Below are positions 1 through 7,556 of a stretch of DNA of 23,359 bases, in pieces. The stretch is from a virus. The stretch covers positions 1 to 23,359 of IMG/VR virus record IMGVR_UViG_3300048591_000807; one strand, given 5' to 3'. The position numbers and the translations under genes are program-made. Numbering within the stretch: position 1 is the first letter of the stretch; the number at the start of each line of letters is the position of its first letter. The notes below the pieces were generated by a model. The model searched no databases, was not told the origin of the DNA, and saw nothing but the letters and a program-made list of their open reading frames with translations.

Positions 1-2
1 TG

Positions 3-1385
3 CTCCTGGCAACGCACGCCAATCGCGAGCAAAGCAGCATTATAGCCACAGCGCCAACGTACAAACCCCAACTGATCAACAGTCGAATGCGCTTTGATTC
101 ACTCGCCAAGCATATCGAGCAGCGCTTGCCCTTCCTCAAATTCAAGTCGAGCATGGGCTACATCTACCGTTGTGGCAAGGCATCGATCCACTTCCTGAGC
201 GCCGATCCTAATGCCAGCGTAGTGGGTGCGACCGCTTCTTTGCTGATGATCGTTGATGAGATGCAAGACACCTCGAAGGAAACCTTTCAAAAATCATTTT
301 CGCCCATGCGTGCCAGCACCAACGCGCCGATTGCCGGTTTTGGAACATCGTGGTCTGAGGATACGCTGCTTTACCAGTCAAAGAAAGCTATCCTCGAAGG
401 TCGCACCCGAGGCAAGGTCTACCGCGTCTTGCCCGAAGAGATCGCCGTCAGCAACCCCGCCTATGGCGAATTTGTGGACAATGAGATCGCCCGCTTGGGT
501 CGCGATCATCCACTCGTCAAAACCCAATATTACCTCGAAGAGTTAGCCACCGCCGGCCGGATGCTTACCCGGCAACAGCTCGAACTCATGGTAGGCACCC
601 ACCCGCGCCAGGACCGCCGCCAGTCCGAAGCGCAGATTGTGGCCGGGCTCGACTTTGCCGGCGCGGATGAGCAGGCCGGCGAGCTGGTCAGCCTCAATAA
701 CGCATCGGCGCGGGATAGCGTCGCGCTGACTGTGGCCGCCGTCACCTGGCACCGCATTGGCGACGGGATCATGCTCCCGCGCATCGAGGTGCGCAACCGC
801 TACGAATGGACCAACGTCAACCCGGTCAGCCTCCATAGCATTCTCTACGAAATTCTGTGGCACCGCTGGCGCGTGGATCTGGTATACTGTGACGCAACCG
901 GCATTGGGGCAACCGGCACCGCCATGCTGGCCGCGGCGCTCAACAAGCCAGGCCGCGCCGAGCGGGTCAAGGCCGTCACCTTTGACAGCGCCTGGAACAC
1001 GCACACCGACGCCGCGTTCGGCCTCATATCGGCCATCAATAACGGCAACTTTCGCGACTACGCCCCCGGCGACTTTGACCCGATTGCGGTCAGTGGCCAG
1101 GAGCAACCCGACAAAGACAACCCGCATCGGCATGTCTGGTGGCAACGTGGGCAGGCAAGGCTCGAAGCCAAGCCGAGCAAGCGGGTGCGCATGTACGTAC
1201 CGGATGATGCCGGGCACGATGATCTACTGATTGCCGATGGGCTGCTCTGCCTGGCGGCGGCCGCGGTCGGCCAGCCCCAGGCCATGACCGCCGGCCAAAT
1301 CGACTGGTACGCCAAGCCCGGCGCGGGCCGGGCGGAGCCGGAACCATTCCGCACGGATGCGGAGATCGAGAGGATGTTGGGATGA
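3..1385 (+). CDS. terL: Phage terminase large subunit (5' end cut by window edge)
   Basis: DNA-packaging motor: an N-terminal ATPase drives DNA into the procapsid and a C-terminal RNase H-like nuclease cuts the concatemer. The reading frame is open from base 3, so the real start and the Walker A loop lie left of the window; the internal ATG at 87 should not be taken as the start. Visible marks: a Walker B segment LLMIVDEMQD with Asp at 255-257 and Glu at 258-260, a following GTSW coupling-type segment, and three nuclease-style acidic positions: GLDFAG (Asp codon 651), VYCDATG (Asp codon 891) and DDLLIADG (Asp codons 1218 and 1221). It precedes the portal gene as in most tailed phages, and its stop overlaps the next ATG (ATGA). 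Family assignment is from motifs plus gene order; confident. Confidence 0.93.
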   Translation, partial: LLATHANREQSSIIATAPTYKPQLINSRMRFDSLAKHIEQRLPFLKFKSSMGYIYRCGKASIHFLSADPNASVVGATASLLMIVDEMQDTSKETFQKSFSPMRASTNAPIAGFGTSWSEDTLLYQSKKAILEGRTRGKVYRVLPEEIAVSNPAYGEFVDNEIARLGRDHPLVKTQYYLEELATAGRMLTRQQLELMVGTHPRQDRRQSEAQIVAGLDFAGADEQAGELVSLNNASARDSVALTVAAVTWHRIGDGIMLPRIEVRNRYEWTNVNPVSLHSILYEILWHRWRVDLVYCDATGIGATGTAMLAAALNKPGRAERVKAVTFDSAWNTHTDAAFGLISAINNGNFRDYAPGDFDPIAVSGQEQPDKDNPHRHVWWQRGQARLEAKPSKRVRMYVPDDAGHDDLLIADGLLCLAAAAVGQPQAMTAGQIDWYAKPGAGRAEPEPFRTDAEIERMLG

Positions 1386-1639
1386 TCCCACGGGAAATAC
1401 ATCTAAGCTTAAGCATCGCCCTGCTGGCGTTCGACTGGGGAGCGCACAACAAGGCGCTTGACCTGCTCATGATCGGCCACCGGGGCGGCACGCGCAGCCT
1501 GCTGGGTGGGCAGTATGGCCACGTACGCGGAAGCAACGCATGGCACCGAACTATCAGCGTTGACGTTTTGTTTTTTCGCTTCGAGTGGGAAAGCGCCACC
1601 TTTGACGATGGAACGGTGATCCATGAAAACAATCTTTGA
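1382..1639 (+). CDS. Small hypothetical protein between terminase and portal (85 aa)
   Basis: I do not recognise this family. The start overlaps the terminase stop (ATGA) and the 3' end overlaps the portal start by 17 bases, an arrangement typical of translationally coupled phage genes and the main reason to accept it. The protein has an N-terminal half with aliphatic residues (LSLSIALLAFDWG), a Gly/Arg-rich middle (RGGTRSLLGG) and an aromatic C-terminal part (VLFFRFEWE). It has no clear signal peptide or catalytic motif. It could be a small packaging or portal accessory protein, or a moron. Its function is unknown. Confidence 0.55.
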   Translation: MIPREIHLSLSIALLAFDWGAHNKALDLLMIGHRGGTRSLLGGQYGHVRGSNAWHRTISVDVLFFRFEWESATFDDGTVIHENNL

Positions 1640-2924
1640 CCTTCCCGCCTACAAACCCTACGCCCGCCGCTGGCGTGCCCGCCAAAACGAGCTAGCTCGC
1701 CGCAAAGGCTATTACGACGGCTCCGCCTACGCTAAGATGCGCGAGAACATGGGCTGGCTCTGGCCGCGCCTCTACAAAGGTATCAAGCCGCTCTACCTGA
1801 CCCTATCTACCTCCGTCGATATCGACGCCGGCTTAATCCCCGGCGATTGGAAGTGGGAGGAGGACGCGCCCGAGGCCTGGGACATTGCCCGCACGCAAGT
1901 GTTTGATTGGTCCGACTGGCGGCGGCGGGGGGTGCTCTATGTCCACTACGGCGCTTTGTTCGGCGTGGTCGGCCTGCGCGTCGCTGACCTGCGCGACCGT
2001 GGCCAGGTGCAGCTCTCGCCGTGCTCACCGGAACAATTCATGCTGATCGAAGCCGGCCAGTATGACCCCGCGCCGGTCATGGCCTTCTGGCTGGAGCAGC
2101 GCGAGGGCGAAGACGGGCCGGTCGAATATGCCGAGGTGATTACGCCGGAAGAGGTCCGCACTTATTGGGACGGGGAGCCGATGGGCATCGAGGGCCGCCC
2201 GGAGGTCTACCCCAACGAGTTGGGCTTTGTGCCGTTTGTGGAGACCCGCCACAAAGAGACGGGTGACCCGCTGGGGGAGTGCACGTACCAAAACACCATC
2301 CCGATGATTGACGAGCTCAATCAGTTGGCGTCGTATCTTGGCGATAACGTCAACAAAAACCAGGAACCGCAGTGGGCGGTCTTTGGGGCGGCCTCTACCG
2401 AGCTGACCAAGAGCGGTGACAACGTTTGGTTTTTCGACAACCCCCAAGCGCGCGTTGAGCCCATCGTGCCAAAGCTCGACATTGCCGGCGTGCTAGAGTT
2501 TATCGACCGCATTGACCAGAACGTCAAGAACGCGCTACCGGAAACCGCGTACGACGAACTCAAAGCGAAAACACAGATCGCCACGGCCACGCTTGAGATA
2601 CAGCTCGGCTCCCTGGTGGTCAAGATCATGCGCTGCCGCCCCAACTACGACCAGGGGCTAATCGACGCGCTGCGCATGGCCGGCCGCGCCGCCGCCGGCA
2701 TGGGGCTGCCTGAGATTGCGGTGCTCGATGATGAATCGTTGGCACTCGACAATGAGCGGCCTGTGCTACCCCTGGACCGGCTGACGGCCATCGCCATCGA
2801 GCAAGCCGAGATCGGGCTTGAGATGAGCAAGGCATTGGCGGGTGGCGATGGGATGACGATGGAGGTCAACGAATGGACAGCCGGGGTACGCGAGCCGGGG
2901 GATCGGGGGAATGATGAGGCGTAG
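1623..2924 (+). CDS. Phage portal protein (433 aa)
   Basis: Dodecameric ring at the capsid vertex through which DNA enters and leaves, and the docking site for terminase and the head-tail connector. Length fits the SPP1 gp6/HK97-type portal range. The N-terminal part is rich in Tyr, Trp and Arg. The middle contains a wing-like segment with an acidic stretch. The region TIPMIDELNQLASYLGDNV resembles the helical segment often seen before the portal clip/stem. The later part (ALPETAYDELKAKTQIATATLEIQ) resembles the crown-proximal helices. The ATG at 1623 overlaps the preceding gene by 17 bases and has a weak upstream GGA. Position directly after terminase and before the MuF protein strongly supports the call. 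Confidence 0.88.
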   Translation: MKTIFDLPAYKPYARRWRARQNELARRKGYYDGSAYAKMRENMGWLWPRLYKGIKPLYLTLSTSVDIDAGLIPGDWKWEEDAPEAWDIARTQVFDWSDWRRRGVLYVHYGALFGVVGLRVADLRDRGQVQLSPCSPEQFMLIEAGQYDPAPVMAFWLEQREGEDGPVEYAEVITPEEVRTYWDGEPMGIEGRPEVYPNELGFVPFVETRHKETGDPLGECTYQNTIPMIDELNQLASYLGDNVNKNQEPQWAVFGAASTELTKSGDNVWFFDNPQARVEPIVPKLDIAGVLEFIDRIDQNVKNALPETAYDELKAKTQIATATLEIQLGSLVVKIMRCRPNYDQGLIDALRMAGRAAAGMGLPEIAVLDDESLALDNERPVLPLDRLTAIAIEQAEIGLEMSKALAGGDGMTMEVNEWTAGVREPGDRGNDEA

Positions 2925-3294
2925 TTACACGTCCGACGAATACGACGATTTGGCCGAGCAGTTCGCCATCCTGGGAACAGAGATGGGTATATACAGCCTG
3001 CTCGAAATGACAGACGACAATCCCGATCTCAAGTGGGAGGATACGATTTTAGAAATAGCGCGCATTGTGCAGCAGCGGCGGGTGCGAGCATTAAGTGAAA
3101 GACTTGATGCGCTGACGGGCCTAGATTGGGATGTGTTTCCACCCGATGAGTTGAGAGCCGAATATGGCGCGGGCCTAGATGAGCAGACTCTGCGGGTATT
3201 TGACGACACCAAACAGGCTGATATCGACGCCTATGCACGCTCTGTCGTGGCGGAATTTATCAATCGCGGCTTTAACTTCTCCCCCAAAGCCTAA
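2911..3294 (+). CDS. Acidic hypothetical protein between portal and MuF gene (127 aa)
   Basis: Unrecognised. It starts inside the portal gene (14-base overlap; ATG at 2911, another ATG at 2914) behind a G-rich stretch and ends three bases before the MuF start. It is acidic and predicted mostly helical, with many Asp/Glu in the first 50 residues and no membrane segment. Base composition is unusual here: the rows 2941-3000 and 3001-3060 are 32/60 and 27/60 G+C by direct count, clearly poorer than the flanking portal and MuF N-terminal regions. This suggests independent acquisition. Because it sits beside a MuF protein carrying a putative enzymatic C-terminal domain, an immunity or accessory role is possible, but nothing in the protein proves it. 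Confidence 0.7.
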   Translation: MMRRSYTSDEYDDLAEQFAILGTEMGIYSLLEMTDDNPDLKWEDTILEIARIVQQRRVRALSERLDALTGLDWDVFPPDELRAEYGAGLDEQTLRVFDDTKQADIDAYARSVVAEFINRGFNFSPKA

Positions 3295-3297
3295 CCC

Positions 3298-5205
3298 ATG
3301 CCGAGCCGACGCGAACGCCTCCTCGATAGCCACCTGGCCCAACTCGAAACGACCGAGCAGCGCGCCGCCCGGCAAGTCGCCGCGGCCTATGGCCAGGCCC
3401 GGCGCGAGCTGATTGCCACGCTGGTGGGCGGGTGGAATGGCACCGGCGTCGATACGCCCGACCAGGCCGCAGCCCGGCTACGGCAACTCGCCTTGCTGGA
3501 TCAGATTGACGCGCGGGTGCAACAGCTTGAGCGCGAGACCGGCCTGATCCTGCGCGGGCTGCTCAACGTCGCCGCCGAGCAGGGGGTCACGCAGATCCGC
3601 CGCGAGATCGCCCTCCTCCCACCCTCCCTCCGCCCCGAAAACACCCTCATGTTTGCGACGATCAACGAACGCATGGTCGAGCGCTACGCACCCGCCGCGC
3701 TTGACGGGCTGCGGGCCGGGACCACCGACCTGGGGATCACCCTGCGCAGGGAGTTGCAAACGGGCCTCCTGCAGGGCGAGTCGTTCCCCAACCTGGTGGG
3801 CCGGCTGCTCCGTGCCACCCCAGAAGGCGAGGGCACGGCCGTCTTTCCGCGGGCGCGCACTTCTGCCGAGCTGGCCACGCGCCGCGCCGTCATCACGGCG
3901 GAGAACGCGGCCAAGGTCGCGGCGATCGGGGAAGTGGCGACGCAAGACCCGCTAATCCGAAAGCAGGCCATCGCGGTCATTGGGAAGGGCACGACGGATT
4001 GCTGTCTGCGCGTGCATGGTCAGATTAAGCGCAATGACGAGCCGTTCGAGTTGGTGGGGGAGCCGCGCTTTGCGGACCGGATGATGGCACCATCGTTCCA
4101 CTGGAATTGCCGCACGGGCGTCGCCATGTATCACCCCGCCTTTGAAGAGTCCATGCCCACGGCCAAGCTGGAGCAGGACGCCAAGGCCGAGCGGGATCGC
4201 CGGCGCGAGGAGAAGGCCGAGCGCAGCCGGAGCGCTGACGAACGGGCCGCGGCGCGGGCGGCCAGGGTGGAAAGAGAAGCGGCGGTCGATAGGGCCGCGG
4301 CGGAACGGGCGCGCATTGCCGGCCTCTCGGATGACGAGGCGCGGGCAGAGCTGACGACGCTGATCGGTCGGATTCGTGAGGCCGAGGCGGCGGATAACGA
4401 GGCGCTGGGCGATCAGTTGCGCGAGCAACAGCGGGTCTATATCGAAGTGCTCGAAGCGCGGCGCAAGGTGGAGCAGGCGGCGCGGTTGGCACGCGAAGCG
4501 GCAGAACGGGCCGCACGCGAGGCGGAGCAGGCACGGCAGGCCGCGTCGTCAGTGCCGAACGCGACCGCTGTCACGGTGGCGCAAGATCCTGACGCCGAAC
4601 GGCTGGTTGGGCTTGCGCAGCGGACGCGTGACGCTGTGCACCAGTTGCCACAGGGCATTACTCCCGTCAATGTCAATGTCATTGATGGGCTTCTCGATGG
4701 CAGCCAGACCGTAAACGGCAGCTACAAGCTCGATATCATGGGGCAGTTACCCCACGAGCGTGGGATCGAGATGCGCAAAGAGCCCCGCATGGAATTTGTT
4801 TATCATCATGAGTTTGGCCACTATCTGGATCACCAGTATCTACAAATGAGCCATGAGATGCGGTACTATCGCCCCAACGCAGCCCGGCCCGTGCCAGAGG
4901 AGTTGCGGCAGGAATTTTGGTCAACGGTGCGTCAAACATCCGTTGTCAAGAATCTGGAAACGCAGCGCGATAATCTGTTCGACAGCCGGCCTCCAAACAG
5001 TGACTCCACGCCAGAGGAGCGATATTACCGCTATCTAGCTAGCGAAGCCGAGGTCTGGGCGCGGGCATATAGTCAGTATATCGCCCAACGGTCTGGGCGG
5101 ATGCAACAAGATTATCAGGCCAAGGCGACGCAGTGGAGCGAACAGGAGTTCGCGCCAGTTGCCAGTGTTATTGATCGAATCTTTGAAAGGCTGGGGCTCC
5201 GATGA
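3298..5205 (+). CDS. MuF-type head morphogenesis protein fused to a C-terminal HExxH metallopeptidase-like domain (635 aa)
   Basis: Minor head protein, normally packaged inside the capsid with the portal, here with an extra enzymatic module. Residues 1-280 form the MuF region: helical N-terminus, then the family signature with paired cysteines (CC at 235-236), HG at 240-241 and FHWNCR at 267-272. Residues about 290-420 are a long Ala/Arg/Glu coiled coil. Residues about 425-635 are a separate domain with YHHEFGHYLDH: HExxH at 504-508 plus His512, and an acidic helix SEAEVWARAY (Glu583, Glu585) that could supply a further zinc ligand. G+C falls sharply in the C-terminal part (49/60 in 4201-4260 against 25/60 in 4801-4860). 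Known MuF proteins can carry polymorphic toxin domains; a peptidase toxin or a head-maturation peptidase are both possible. Confidence 0.87.
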   Translation: MPSRRERLLDSHLAQLETTEQRAARQVAAAYGQARRELIATLVGGWNGTGVDTPDQAAARLRQLALLDQIDARVQQLERETGLILRGLLNVAAEQGVTQIRREIALLPPSLRPENTLMFATINERMVERYAPAALDGLRAGTTDLGITLRRELQTGLLQGESFPNLVGRLLRATPEGEGTAVFPRARTSAELATRRAVITAENAAKVAAIGEVATQDPLIRKQAIAVIGKGTTDCCLRVHGQIKRNDEPFELVGEPRFADRMMAPSFHWNCRTGVAMYHPAFEESMPTAKLEQDAKAERDRRREEKAERSRSADERAAARAARVEREAAVDRAAAERARIAGLSDDEARAELTTLIGRIREAEAADNEALGDQLREQQRVYIEVLEARRKVEQAARLAREAAERAAREAEQARQAASSVPNATAVTVAQDPDAERLVGLAQRTRDAVHQLPQGITPVNVNVIDGLLDGSQTVNGSYKLDIMGQLPHERGIEMRKEPRMEFVYHHEFGHYLDHQYLQMSHEMRYYRPNAARPVPEELRQEFWSTVRQTSVVKNLETQRDNLFDSRPPNSDSTPEERYYRYLASEAEVWARAYSQYIAQRSGRMQQDYQAKATQWSEQEFAPVASVIDRIFERLGLR

Positions 5206-5405
5206 ACCTAAACGAATTACTTGCAAAATACGACAGAGAAGAGGCGACGCTCCGCTTTGCAGAGCAGAACGGCTTTACGCTCGACGAAGCGCGCATGTAT
5301 ATAGAGATTGCGTTGGGGGAGAGCCTCGGAGACGTGGTACGCGTTGACGAGCAGGGTGGGCTGCACCCGCTGACGCCGCCAACGTCGGCGGAGCGCCCCT
5401 CTTGA
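5202..5405 (+). CDS. Small protein coupled to the MuF-metallopeptidase gene (67 aa)
   Basis: Unrecognised. The ATG overlaps the stop of the MuF gene (ATGA), implying translational coupling; only a weak AAAGG lies 11 bases upstream. The first about 45 residues look helical, with a segment resembling a small helix-turn-helix or UBA-like fold (EEATLRFAEQNGFTLDEARM), followed by a Pro-rich tail. The row 5221-5280 is 32/60 G+C, closer to the low-GC C-terminal domain of the preceding gene than to typical genes here. Its position directly after a putative MuF effector makes an immunity or chaperone role a reasonable hypothesis. No sequence motif demonstrates it. Confidence 0.6.
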   Translation: MNLNELLAKYDREEATLRFAEQNGFTLDEARMYIEIALGESLGDVVRVDEQGGLHPLTPPTSAERPS

Positions 5406-5430
5406 CGCGCGGGAACGCATGTGCTAAAAT
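5402..5430 (+). promoter_or_regulatory. Near-consensus sigma70-type promoter before scaffold and coat genes
   Basis: TTGACG at 5402-5407, a 17-base spacer, then TAAAAT at 5425-5430. This matches the housekeeping consensus at 5/6 and 5/6 positions with ideal spacing. It overlaps the stop codon of the preceding small gene and would start transcription near 5437, leaving an about 80-base leader before the scaffold gene. It probably raises expression of scaffold and coat, the most abundant virion proteins. Confidence 0.7.
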
Positions 5431-5452
5431 CGCCTTAACACTATTTTAAGCA
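5422..5452. repeat. Imperfect inverted repeat overlapping the -10 box and start site
   Basis: TGCTAAAAT at 5422-5430 is mirrored by ATTTTAAGCA at 5443-5452, with one extra base in one arm. Inside it, CTTAA at 5434-5438 and TTAAG at 5446-5450 form a second, perfect 5-bp pair. It overlaps the -10 element and the predicted transcription start, the usual place for an operator. A role as a binding site is inferred from position only. Confidence 0.4.
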
Positions 5453-5516
5453 CCGACCCCACACACCGCACCCACCATACACGCGCCGCCGGCGATACGG
5501 GCGAGGCAACCCAATA

Positions 5517-6014
5517 ATGGCAGATGAGACACCCAAGGCGGAGACACCCGCCCCAGCACCGCAAGGCGAGCAATCGCCCGGCCCTGTGCCGTATGAGCGC
5601 TTTCGGGAAGTGAATACGCAGTTGCAGCAGCTCAAGGCCGCGCAAGAAAAAGCCGAGGCAACCGCCAAGGCGAGCCGCGAGAAAGAGTTGCAAGAGCAGC
5701 AGAAGTGGCAGGAGTTGTACCAGCAGCGGGAAAACGAGCTCAAGAGCGAACGCACCCGCAACCTGAAAATGCAGGTGGCCCTGCAAAAGGGGCTACCGGC
5801 TGATCTGATTGACCGGCTGCAAGGCGACGATGCCGAGGCCATCGCCAAAGACGCTGACACGCTGTTGCAGTTCATCAAGCCGGCCAGCGCCCCAGGCGTG
5901 CCGCCCGGCAACCGCAACGCCCAGCCGACCCGGCTCGACATCAGCAACATGACGCCGGAAGAGATTCGCAAGAACGCCGGCAGCCTGCTCAAGCAGAGCC
6001 AGACGGCGCGGTAG
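5517..6014 (+). CDS. Capsid scaffolding protein (165 aa)
   Basis: Internal scaffold that guides coat assembly and then leaves or is degraded. The protein has a Pro-rich disordered N-terminus (1-25), then a long charged coiled coil of Gln, Lys and Glu from about residue 30 to 85. A compact helical segment with QKGLPADLIDRLQG and DAEAIAKDADTLLQFI follows, like phage GP20/DUF4355-type scaffolds. The short basic C-terminus could bind coat. The ATG at 5517 has GAGG at 5503-5506. It lies immediately before the coat gene, as scaffolds usually do. It is the first gene after the strong promoter. Confidence 0.85.
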   Translation: MADETPKAETPAPAPQGEQSPGPVPYERFREVNTQLQQLKAAQEKAEATAKASREKELQEQQKWQELYQQRENELKSERTRNLKMQVALQKGLPADLIDRLQGDDAEAIAKDADTLLQFIKPASAPGVPPGNRNAQPTRLDISNMTPEEIRKNAGSLLKQSQTAR

Positions 6015-6053
6015 TAGGACAGTAGTACCGCAGTACCCACATATCAATCCTCT

Positions 6054-6067
6054 CAAGGCGTGCCTTG
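6054..6067. repeat. Short palindrome in the coat gene leader
   Basis: CAAGGC (6054-6059) and GCCTTG (6062-6067) are perfect complements separated by GT. They lie in the 107-base gap between scaffold and coat, about 55 bases before the coat start. A two-base loop is too tight for a stable RNA hairpin, so a protein site or chance are both possible. Confidence 0.25.
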
Positions 6068-6106
6068 TAAAAAGCGAAAGGGGAGAGCAGCAGTTATGTT
6101 CTTTCT

Positions 6107-6112
6107 AAGGAG
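6107..6112 (+). promoter_or_regulatory. Strong ribosome binding site of the coat gene
   Basis: AAGGAG ends nine bases (a T-rich spacer) before the ATG at 6122. It is one of the best Shine-Dalgarno matches in the window and fits the high demand for coat protein. It fixes the start of the coat gene. Confidence 0.75.
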
Positions 6113-6121
6113 TTTTTTGCA

Positions 6122-7018
6122 ATGGCAAACATTACCACCACCCTGGTCGATGACAGTATTCCCACCATCGTGGCCGCGCAGGCGCTCGGCTACCTGCGCG
6201 CCAACACCGTGTTGGCGCGGTTGGTGAACCGCGACTATGAGAACGAAGTGCAGACATTTGGTCAGACAATCACCGTGCCTTATGGCGGCGCGCTCGTTGT
6301 CAATGACAAGACTGCCAATACGGTCGTCACCCGGCAAGTGCCTGGCGACAGCGTTTACACCTTGACCCTCAACAAGCACAAGGAAGTTACGTTCCTCCTC
6401 GAGGACATCGCCAAGGCTTTCGCCCGGCCTGACTGGTTCAGTGTCTACGCTGGCGACGCTATGTCGAAGATGGCCGAGCAGATTGATAGCGACATTGCCG
6501 CGCTGTATTCCGGCTTTTCGCAGTCGATTGACGCGACCTCTGGCTTGGGGGAGGACGACTTTCGCAACGCTCGCCGGCTGCTGAATAGCGCCAAGGCACC
6601 ACAGACGCAGCGCTACGCCGTCCTGCACGAAGACGCGGACTACGAAGCCCTGGGCATCGAGAAGATCGTCAATCGCGACTACACCGAGTCGTTAGGCCAG
6701 ATGGCAGCCGACAGCATGGTCGGTCGGTTCATGGGCTGGGAGATTCTCATGGATCAGATGATCACGACCGCGGCCGGCGAATGTAAGAACCTTTTCTTCC
6801 ACCGCAACGCCATCATGATGGCCAGCCGCCCGCTGCCGCCCGCGCCAGCCAATGCCGGGGTGCAACAGACGGTCATGAGCGAGGACGGGATCGGGATTCG
6901 TGTCACCATCGGCTACGACAAGGATCTGCTTGGTGTGCAATTCACGATCGACTGTCTCTATGGCGTGGCCGAGATGCGCGACAATCACGGGATCACCGTC
7001 CGCACGTCCGAACTGTAA
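6122..7018 (+). CDS. Major capsid protein, P22 coat-like (298 aa)
   Basis: Builds the icosahedral shell (HK97 fold). The N-terminus (ANITTTLVDDSIPTIVAAQAL) and the following segments with VNRDYENEV, GQTITVPYGG and LNKHKEVTFLLEDI follow the pattern of the P22 coat family, in which the first third contains the N-arm and E-loop. The middle (AMSKMAEQIDSDIAALYSG, then RRLLNSAKAP and RYAVLHEDADYEAL) corresponds to the spine helix and A-domain. The 298-aa length is short compared with P22 coat (430 aa) but normal for small members that lack the inserted I-domain. A strong ribosome site and the upstream scaffold gene support the assignment. Confidence 0.88.
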   Translation: MANITTTLVDDSIPTIVAAQALGYLRANTVLARLVNRDYENEVQTFGQTITVPYGGALVVNDKTANTVVTRQVPGDSVYTLTLNKHKEVTFLLEDIAKAFARPDWFSVYAGDAMSKMAEQIDSDIAALYSGFSQSIDATSGLGEDDFRNARRLLNSAKAPQTQRYAVLHEDADYEALGIEKIVNRDYTESLGQMAADSMVGRFMGWEILMDQMITTAAGECKNLFFHRNAIMMASRPLPPAPANAGVQQTVMSEDGIGIRVTIGYDKDLLGVQFTIDCLYGVAEMRDNHGITVRTSEL

Positions 7019-7037
7019 GCCGGCCCCCGCCGCATAG

Positions 7038-7054
7038 TTGAGACCAAATCTCAA
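7038..7054 (+). other. Hairpin between coat gene and next ribosome site
   Basis: TTGAGA (7038-7043) and TCTCAA (7049-7054) form a perfect 6-bp stem with a 5-base loop. The right arm touches the AAGGAA ribosome site at 7053-7058. It could moderate translation of the next gene relative to coat, or be chance. There is no T-run, so it is not a classic terminator. Confidence 0.35.
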
Positions 7055-7064
7055 GGAAACAAAC

Positions 7065-7547
7065 ATGACCATGAAAACTTTATTCACCACCTTTGCCGCT
7101 CTTTGCTTGATCGCCGTCGTGGCGCTCATGACGATGATCGACACCCGCCCCTCTGTCTACGCCGCGCCCGTGGCCGCGGGTATCACGCCCGTGGCGGGCA
7201 ATGAGCCGTCGGGCTCCAAGATTGGGCCGCTCATCCCGATTGTGACCGCAGTTGTGACCGCGGACGGGCGGATCTGCCGCGATACGCGCGAGTTCACGAC
7301 CGGCGATGTGCAGCTCGTTATGGCCCCCAACAGCACGCCGGTCAACATGACCGTCATGTTGGAGCACAGCAACGATAACACCAACTACACGGATGGCCCG
7401 CAGATCGTAGCCACGCAGAGCGCCGCAACTGACAGTCTGAATCGTTATGATCTGTATGGGGCGTATACGTGCGTCAATTGGGACATTGCCACGGATAGCA
7501 CAACCAATACGGTCGATCTGTCCGTGTACATGCTACCGCGGAACTAA
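7065..7547 (+). CDS. Secreted-type beta-rich protein in the head module (160 aa)
   Basis: I chose the ATG at 7065 because AAGGAA stands 6 bases upstream; an upstream TTG at 7038 lies inside a hairpin and has no ribosome site. The N-terminus is a clear signal peptide or membrane anchor: Lys4, hydrophobic residues about 6-25, and a VYA-AP site after residue 33. The mature part is Thr/Val/Asn-rich and looks like a beta-sandwich with two cysteines (GRICRD and AYTCVNW), which could form a disulfide. Placement after coat suggests a head decoration protein, yet an export signal is odd for a capsid component. It may act at the cell surface or use the hydrophobic segment for membrane interaction. Function not established. 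Confidence 0.8.
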   Translation: MTMKTLFTTFAALCLIAVVALMTMIDTRPSVYAAPVAAGITPVAGNEPSGSKIGPLIPIVTAVVTADGRICRDTREFTTGDVQLVMAPNSTPVNMTVMLEHSNDNTNYTDGPQIVATQSAATDSLNRYDLYGAYTCVNWDIATDSTTNTVDLSVYMLPRN

Positions 7548-7556
7548 GGAGAGCCT

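Noticed and set aside
543-1217. 224-codon minus-strand frame opposite terminase
   Set aside because: Antisense to the nuclease domain of terminase, with shadow-like composition.
7038-7064. Upstream TTG start for the signal-peptide protein
   Set aside because: It lies in a hairpin, has no ribosome site and would put polar residues before the signal; ATG at 7065 has AAGGAA.
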